From positions 1-10,839 of the forward strand of contig JABEVI010000031.1 of the NCBI GenBank assembly GCA_013044085.1: DNA of 10,839 bases, in the 5' to 3' direction. Below, piece after piece: positions 6,900-10,839 of this stretch (within the stretch, counting starts at the first letter, position 1; each line of letters begins with the position of its first letter). This stretch comes from Steroidobacteraceae bacterium (GTDB lineage: Bacteria; Pseudomonadota; Gammaproteobacteria; Steroidobacterales; Steroidobacteraceae). The notes under the pieces were generated by a model, which saw nothing but the letters and a program-made list of their open reading frames with translations, was not told the origin of the DNA and searched no databases. The translations under genes and the position numbers were made by a program.

Positions 6900-8354
6900 A
6901 TGTCCACCAGCACGATCCCCTCCCCGCCGCGCGCGGTGATTCGCGAATCGCTGCGGATCGCGGGCAAAAAAGTGTCACGCGACCGGGTCATAGAGGTTCG
7001 GCATCCCTACAGCGGCGAACTGGTCGGTACCGTTCCAAAGGCCACTCTCGACGATGTCAAACGCGCATTGGAAATTGCGCGCAGCCACCGCTCGACGCTC
7101 ACGCGCCACGACCGTTACAAAATCCTCATGACGGCCGGCGCCATCATTGCTTCCCGGCGCGATGAGCTCGCGCATCTGATCACACTCGAATCGGGGCTCT
7201 GCCTGAAAGATTCGCGCTACGAGGTCGGCCGCGCCTCGGACGTACTGTTGTTTGCCGCCAATCAGGCCTTGGTCGACGACGGCGAAATATTCTCGTGCGA
7301 CCTCACCGCCCACGGCAAGAACCGCAAGGTCTACACACTGAAGGAACCGCTGCAAGGCGCGATCACCGCGATCACTCCGTTCAACCATCCGCTGAACCAG
7401 GTGATTCACAAAGTGGCGCCCGCGGTGGCCACCAATAATCGCGTCGTGCTCAAGCCGAGCGAGAAGACCCCGCTGACCGCCTACGCGCTTGCGGACGTCC
7501 TCTATGACGCAGGGTTGCCGCCGGAAATGTTGTCGGTGCTGACGGGTGACCCGGGTGAAATCGCCGATGAGTTGCTGACCAGCGCGGATGTCGACCTGGT
7601 CAGCTTCACCGGCGGCGTGTCGATCGGCAAGTTCATCGCCGCCAAAGCGGTGTACAAGCGTCAGGTACTGGAACTCGGCGGTAACGATCCGATCATCGTG
7701 CTCGAGGATGCCGATATGGAGGAGGCGGCAACGCTCGCGGCGAGCGGTTCGTACAAAAACTCGGGCCAGCGATGCACGGCCGTAAAGCGCATGCTCGTTC
7801 ATGAAAGCGTGGCCGATCGCTTCGTGGACCTGCTCGTGGAGAAGACGCGCGCAGTCAAGTACGGCGATCCGTTCGATCCCGCGATGGACATGGGAACGGT
7901 GATTGACGAGCCGTCGGCCCGGCGATTCGAGACGATCGTCAATGAAGCCGTGGCGCGGGGCGCGAGGCTCCTGATCGGCAACATCCGTCGCGGCGCCCTG
8001 TACTCGCCGACCGTGCTCGACGGGGTAACGCCCGACATGACGGTCGTGCGACATGAGACCTTCGGCCCGGTCTCCCCGGTAATCCGCTTCAAAACCGTAG
8101 ACGAAGCGATCCGCATCGCGAACGGCACCGCCTACGGCCTGTCGTCGTCGCTGTGCACGAACCGCCTCGACCTGATCACCCACTTCATCCGGGAGTTGCA
8201 CGTCGGCAGCGTGAACGTACGCGAGGTTCCGGGCTATCGCCTGGAGTTGACGCCGTTCGGAGGCATCAAGGACTCCGGGCTGGGTTACAAGGAGGGCGTA
8301 TTGGAGGCCATGAAGAGTTTCTGCAACACGAAGACTTATTCGCTCCCCTGGTAA
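6900..8354 (+). CDS. phnY: Phosphonoacetaldehyde dehydrogenase
   Basis: This 484-residue NAD-dependent aldehyde dehydrogenase oxidises phosphonoacetaldehyde to phosphonoacetate. Its length and sequence resemble the Sinorhizobium meliloti PhnY as I recall it, including the segments DDGEIFSCDLT, KRQVLELGGNDP, NSGQRCTAVKR, EVPGYRLELTPFGGIKDSG and the C-terminal end KTYSLPW. Catalytic C292 lies in GQRCTAV, the general-base glutamate in LELGGN, and the asparagine of the oxyanion hole in TPFNHP. R105 in DSRYEVGRASD is at the position where the family has a phosphonate-binding arginine. ATG 6900 is preceded by AGGA, 7 bases away and overlapping the phnA stop codon, so the genes are tightly linked. 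A gap of 48 bases with no visible signal separates it from phnW. The gene order phnA-phnY-phnW differs from the better-known phnW-first arrangements. Confidence 0.95.
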   Translation: MSTSTIPSPPRAVIRESLRIAGKKVSRDRVIEVRHPYSGELVGTVPKATLDDVKRALEIARSHRSTLTRHDRYKILMTAGAIIASRRDELAHLITLESGLCLKDSRYEVGRASDVLLFAANQALVDDGEIFSCDLTAHGKNRKVYTLKEPLQGAITAITPFNHPLNQVIHKVAPAVATNNRVVLKPSEKTPLTAYALADVLYDAGLPPEMLSVLTGDPGEIADELLTSADVDLVSFTGGVSIGKFIAAKAVYKRQVLELGGNDPIIVLEDADMEEAATLAASGSYKNSGQRCTAVKRMLVHESVADRFVDLLVEKTRAVKYGDPFDPAMDMGTVIDEPSARRFETIVNEAVARGARLLIGNIRRGALYSPTVLDGVTPDMTVVRHETFGPVSPVIRFKTVDEAIRIANGTAYGLSSSLCTNRLDLITHFIRELHVGSVNVREVPGYRLELTPFGGIKDSGLGYKEGVLEAMKSFCNTKTYSLPW

Positions 8355-8402
8355 TGCGTGATCTCAAACCCATGCACTCGCGCCTGTAATTAGGACCTCA
8401 CG

Positions 8403-9512
8403 ATGGACCCAATACTTTTGACGCCAGGCCCCTTGACGACCTCCGCGGACACCAGGTCCGCCATGCTGGTCGACTGGGGATCCTGGGACGGTGCGTTCAA
8501 TGCGCTGACCGCGTCGGTTTGCGGCGATCTCCTCGCTATCGTCAATGCGCAACGCGACCATGCCTGTGTGCCGCTGCAGGGCAGCGGCACATTCTCCGTC
8601 GAGGCTGCGCTCGGCACGCTCGTTCCAAGGAACGGCAAGGTGCTGGTGCCGGACAACGGCAGCTACTGCAAACGCATCGTGCGGATTATGGGCTACCTGG
8701 GCCGCGAGGTCGTGGTGCTGCCGCACGGCGAGCAGGAACCCGCAGACCCTGCACGCATCGAAGCCGCATTAACGGCCGATGCGGCGATCACGCACGTCGC
8801 CCAGGTGCATTGCGAGACCGGCACGGGCATCCTCAATCCGCTGCCCGAGATCGCGGCGATCGTTGAAAAGCACGGCCGAGGCCTGATCATCGATGCGATG
8901 AGTTCGTATGGAGCCATCCCGATCGATGCTCGGACCCTGCGTTTCGACGCCCTGATCGCGGCGTCGGGGAAATGTCTCGAGGGCGTGCCCGGCATGGGCT
9001 TCGTCATTGCGCGACGGGCCGCCCTGGAGGGCTCCGGCGGAAACAGTTGCTCGCTCGCCATGGACCTGCTCGACCAGTGGCAGTACATGCAAAAGACCGG
9101 TCAGTGGCGATTCACGCCACCGACTCACGTTCTTGCCGCCCTGCGTACCGCGATCGACCAATACCAGGCGCAGGGTGGACAAGCGGCGCGGCTCGCGCGC
9201 TACTCCGAGAACTGTGCCGCGCTGGTATCCGGCATGCGGGCGCTGGGGTTCGAGACGTTCTTGCCGGACGCACTGCAGGCACCGATCATCGTCACCTTCC
9301 ACTCCCCGCCCGATCCGGCGTACAACTTCAGCGATTTCTATCGGCGCGTGCGCGACCGCGGATTCATCCTGTATCCGGGCAAGTTGACTGCCGTCGATAC
9401 CTTCCGCGTCGGCTGCATCGGCGCGATCGGCCCCGACACTTTGAAGAAGGCGGTGACCGCGATCGCCGACGTCCTGGGAGACATGGGCGTGCGCCGCGTC
9501 GCACGCGGATGA
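8403..9512 (+). CDS. phnW: 2-aminoethylphosphonate-pyruvate transaminase
   Basis: This 369-residue PLP enzyme transfers the amine of AEP to pyruvate, giving phosphonoacetaldehyde and alanine, and is the entry step of the pathway. The N-terminus LLTPGPLTTS is diagnostic for PhnW. QVHCETGTGILNPL, then IIDAMSSYGAIPID with the PLP-pairing aspartate, follow in order. The PLP lysine is K190 in ASGKCLEGVPGMGFVIAR. The C-terminal segment FSDFYRRVRDRGFILYPGKL with FRVGCIGAIG completes the fold. Start ATG 8403 gives the usual short N-terminus; the ribosome site (GGAC around 8394) is modest. The TGA overlaps the ATG of the next gene (ATGA), so that gene is translationally coupled to phnW. Because PhnY follows PhnW chemically, and no phnX is present, the product should flow to phosphonoacetate. 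Confidence 0.96.
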   Translation: MDPILLTPGPLTTSADTRSAMLVDWGSWDGAFNALTASVCGDLLAIVNAQRDHACVPLQGSGTFSVEAALGTLVPRNGKVLVPDNGSYCKRIVRIMGYLGREVVVLPHGEQEPADPARIEAALTADAAITHVAQVHCETGTGILNPLPEIAAIVEKHGRGLIIDAMSSYGAIPIDARTLRFDALIAASGKCLEGVPGMGFVIARRAALEGSGGNSCSLAMDLLDQWQYMQKTGQWRFTPPTHVLAALRTAIDQYQAQGGQAARLARYSENCAALVSGMRALGFETFLPDALQAPIIVTFHSPPDPAYNFSDFYRRVRDRGFILYPGKLTAVDTFRVGCIGAIGPDTLKKAVTAIADVLGDMGVRRVARG

Positions 9513-10372
9513 ACCGGATGAACGAACCGCGGATTTTGATCATCGACGGGAATCGCGCGACCACGCGGGACCAGCAGGTGGCGGCCGGCGGCCAGCCCAC
9601 GGGCGAGGGCTACTTGCGGGTGCTCCAGGACCTCGCCGCGGTCGCCGGTGACATTGTGCGCCCCGCCGACGGCGAGGTGCATTTTCCCGCCGGCGCCTGC
9701 ATCGCGGACTACGACGGCGTGGCGATGACCGGATCGGCGCTGAACATCTATGACGGCGGCGCGCATATCGAGCGCCAGATCGAACTGGTTCGGACCGTGT
9801 TCGCGAACGCCGTGCCCTTCTTCGGTAGCTGCTGGGGCTTGCAGGTCGCCGTCACCGTGGCCGGCGGCCTCGTGCGCCGCAATCCGCTGGGGCGTGAATT
9901 CGGATTCGGCCGCCGCATCGCACTGAATGCGGCCGGCCGGCAACACCCGATGTTCACCGGCAAACCGCCGGTATTCGAGGCGATCACGGTGCATCGCGAC
10001 CACGTGGAGTTGCTCCCCCCCGGCGCGCTGGTGTTGGCGTGCAACGAAATGGGCGTGCAGGCTGTGGAACTGCGTCACGGGCGCGGCACTTGCTGGGGCG
10101 TTCAATATCATCCTGAATACAGCTACGCTGAGATCGCGGCCACCGCGCTGCGCTACGGCGACATACTGCTCGAGGAGCAGTTGTTCGCCTCGCACGCTGA
10201 ACGGGACGCCTTCATCGGCGAATTGCGCTCGCTCATGCACGATCCACGTGACCGACGTTTGAATTGGAAGCACGGACTGGGGCCGTCAATGCAGGATGAG
10301 TCGATCAAGCTGACCGAATTGCGCAACTGGCTCGCGCTACAGGTTGCGCCTCGCTTTCGCGAGCGTCACTGA
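9509..10372 (+). CDS. Class I glutamine amidotransferase (GMP-synthase-like), function unknown
   Basis: This is a 287-residue stand-alone class I glutamine amidotransferase. The catalytic triad is intact: C108 in FFGSCWGLQVAV, and H201 and E203 in VQYHPEYS. After the domain (about residues 8-215) a C-terminal tail of about 70 residues ends in LNWKHGLGP and a helical segment. No synthetase or acceptor domain is fused, and none is encoded next to it. The gene begins at ATG 9509 inside the phnW stop (ATGA); ATG 9518 is an alternative start. Its place as last gene of the phn unit implies a role linked to AEP metabolism. One option is hydrolysis of a gamma-glutamyl conjugate of the amine, as PuuD does in putrescine catabolism. 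Another is supplying ammonia to a partner elsewhere. Both are inference. Family confidence is high; function is open. Confidence 0.9.
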   Translation: MNRMNEPRILIIDGNRATTRDQQVAAGGQPTGEGYLRVLQDLAAVAGDIVRPADGEVHFPAGACIADYDGVAMTGSALNIYDGGAHIERQIELVRTVFANAVPFFGSCWGLQVAVTVAGGLVRRNPLGREFGFGRRIALNAAGRQHPMFTGKPPVFEAITVHRDHVELLPPGALVLACNEMGVQAVELRHGRGTCWGVQYHPEYSYAEIAATALRYGDILLEEQLFASHAERDAFIGELRSLMHDPRDRRLNWKHGLGPSMQDESIKLTELRNWLALQVAPRFRERH

Positions 10373-10427
10373 AACCTCGGCGACCGCTAAGATCACCCGC
10401 TTTCGAACCGGTTCCGGATGTAAGGGA

Positions 10428-10501
10428 CTTCCCCTGCCCGGCACGGCATCGTAGCACCAAGATCGAGATGTTGGAGTCGTCGATCTAACCAGGAGGGGAA
10501 G
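10428..10501 (+). promoter_or_regulatory. Possible leader structure masking a strong Shine-Dalgarno
   Basis: CTTCCCCT (10428-10435) is perfectly complementary to AGGGGAAG (10494-10501), which contains part of the AGGAGG ribosome site at 10491-10496. Nested between them, AGATCGA (10460-10466) and TCGATCT (10480-10486) can form a second 7-pair hairpin with a 13-base loop. Together they could give a two-helix leader that hides the ribosome site of the small ORF at 10504. The pairings are read directly; function is inferred, and no known riboswitch class is recognised. Confidence 0.3.
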
Positions 10502-10503
10502 CG

Positions 10504-10662
10504 ATGAACGAGCATGTGTTTGTCGTTCGCGCAGTCGCAAAGGATGGTCGGGAGGTGCGGCGACCCCGTTGTGTTCGAAAACTCGGTTTTGCGGCTGATG
10601 CCCGGTATCGTGGCATCAGTCGAATTCTTAGTCTCACGCTCAACTCAAACGTAAGCTCATGA
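10504..10662 (+). CDS. Small ORF, 52 residues, no recognised family
   Basis: This ORF runs from ATG 10504 to TGA 10660-10662 and encodes 52 residues beginning MNEHVFVVRAVAKDGREVRR. The ribosome site AGGAGGGG is near-perfect, with AGGAGG 7 bases before the ATG, and is stronger than any in the phn operon. The product is basic (many Arg) and has no membrane segment or signal peptide. Third-position G/C preference is weaker than in the neighbouring genes, especially in the second half. An 8-pair perfect hairpin (10595-10602 with 10612-10619) lies inside it. It could be a genuine small protein, a leader peptide, or the 5' remnant of a decayed gene. The Shine-Dalgarno is the only positive evidence, so confidence is moderate to low. 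Confidence 0.35.
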   Translation: MNEHVFVVRAVAKDGREVRRPRCVRKLGFAADARYRGISRILSLTLNSNVSS

Positions 10663-10839
10663 TTTATTGGTTGTGAGAGAAGGACTCTAACCCTCGACCC
10701 CGGCATTATGCGCAATTCGACTACTTACCGCGTGACGCCCGTTGCATTTGTAACGACCAAGCATAACCAAGAGCGGAGGCGATTCACCGTGGCACCGAAT
10801 TTGCTTTATTGAACACGAAGGCCGAGCATCGCGTGCCCC

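Larger units (their letters stand above)
10373..10839. other. Stretch downstream of the phn unit without a recognised gene
   Basis: Apart from the possible leader and 52-codon ORF, I recognise nothing here. Base composition is visibly more AT-rich than the operon and no long frame has the codon bias of the neighbours. GAACCGGTTC (10405-10414) is a perfect palindrome. No hairpin followed by a T-tract is seen, so the transcription end of the phn unit is not defined. From 10663 to the window edge I see no RNA gene, repeat family or transposase remnant. Confidence 0.5.

Noticed and set aside
6077..7165. Plus-strand frame of 362 codons across phnA and phnY
   Set aside because: Arg-rich out-of-frame shadow that crosses the boundary between two certain genes.
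6975..8201. Minus-strand frame of 408 codons
   Set aside because: It is the antisense of phnY; no motifs, and phnY is unambiguous.
9338..10273. Minus-strand frame of 311 codons
   Set aside because: It is antisense to the end of phnW and the amidotransferase, both well supported.
10350..10363. Hairpin CTCGC-TTTC-GCGAG at the end of the amidotransferase gene as a terminator
   Set aside because: Only 5 pairs, inside the coding sequence, with no T-tract after it.
10483..10489. ATCTAAC, resembling an integron attC core
   Set aside because: No matching GTTRRRY partner with the expected internal symmetry was found and no integrase is present.
10618..10722. 9-base inverted repeat AGTCGAATT / AATTCGACT
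   Set aside because: The arms are 87 bases apart and a match of this length is plausible by chance in a region this size; no transposase or target duplication accompanies it.
10708..10812. 34-codon plus-strand ORF
   Set aside because: No Shine-Dalgarno, no codon bias and no recognisable sequence; length is expected by chance.

Overview
The window is GC-rich and gene-dense, with strong G/C bias at third codon positions. That fits a high-GC proteobacterium; I cannot place it more closely. It is a catabolic locus centred on 2-aminoethylphosphonate (AEP), the commonest natural phosphonate. I see no rRNA, tRNA, CRISPR array or complete mobile element.

Left part (1-1689, + strand): the last third of an aldehyde dehydrogenase, cut by the window edge, is coupled by a GTGA stop/start overlap to a complete iron-dependent alcohol dehydrogenase. 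Middle part (1698-4855): two unrelated APC-superfamily amino-acid permeases are divergently transcribed from a 155-base gap. The minus-strand one is of the amino acid/choline (ACT) type and converges on the alcohol dehydrogenase. The plus-strand one is of the AroP/GabP type.

Right part (4940-10372, + strand): a compact five-gene unit encodes a GntR/FCD regulator, phosphonoacetate hydrolase (phnA), phosphonoacetaldehyde dehydrogenase (phnY), AEP-pyruvate transaminase (phnW) and an orphan class I glutamine amidotransferase. PhnW moves the amine of AEP to pyruvate, giving phosphonoacetaldehyde and alanine. PhnY oxidises the aldehyde to phosphonoacetate. PhnA cleaves the C-P bond to acetate and phosphate. 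The complete PhnW-PhnY-PhnA route is therefore present. No binding-protein-dependent phosphonate transporter is visible, which makes one of the permeases (or a system outside the window) the candidate importer.

Regulation: a perfect 12-base palindrome of FadR/GntR-operator type (4882-4893) lies in an AT-rich promoter just before the regulator gene. This suggests substrate-responsive autoregulation and argues that the regulator starts at GTG 4940, not at the TTG inside the palindrome.

The last 467 bases (10373-10839) look different: less codon-biased and with no recognised gene. They hold a 52-codon ORF behind a near-perfect Shine-Dalgarno sequence, which can be masked by an upstream complementary segment. 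The most unusual items for follow-up are the amidotransferase tied to phnW, the permease-only uptake arrangement, the ADH/ALDH pair beside the pathway, and this downstream leader and small ORF.
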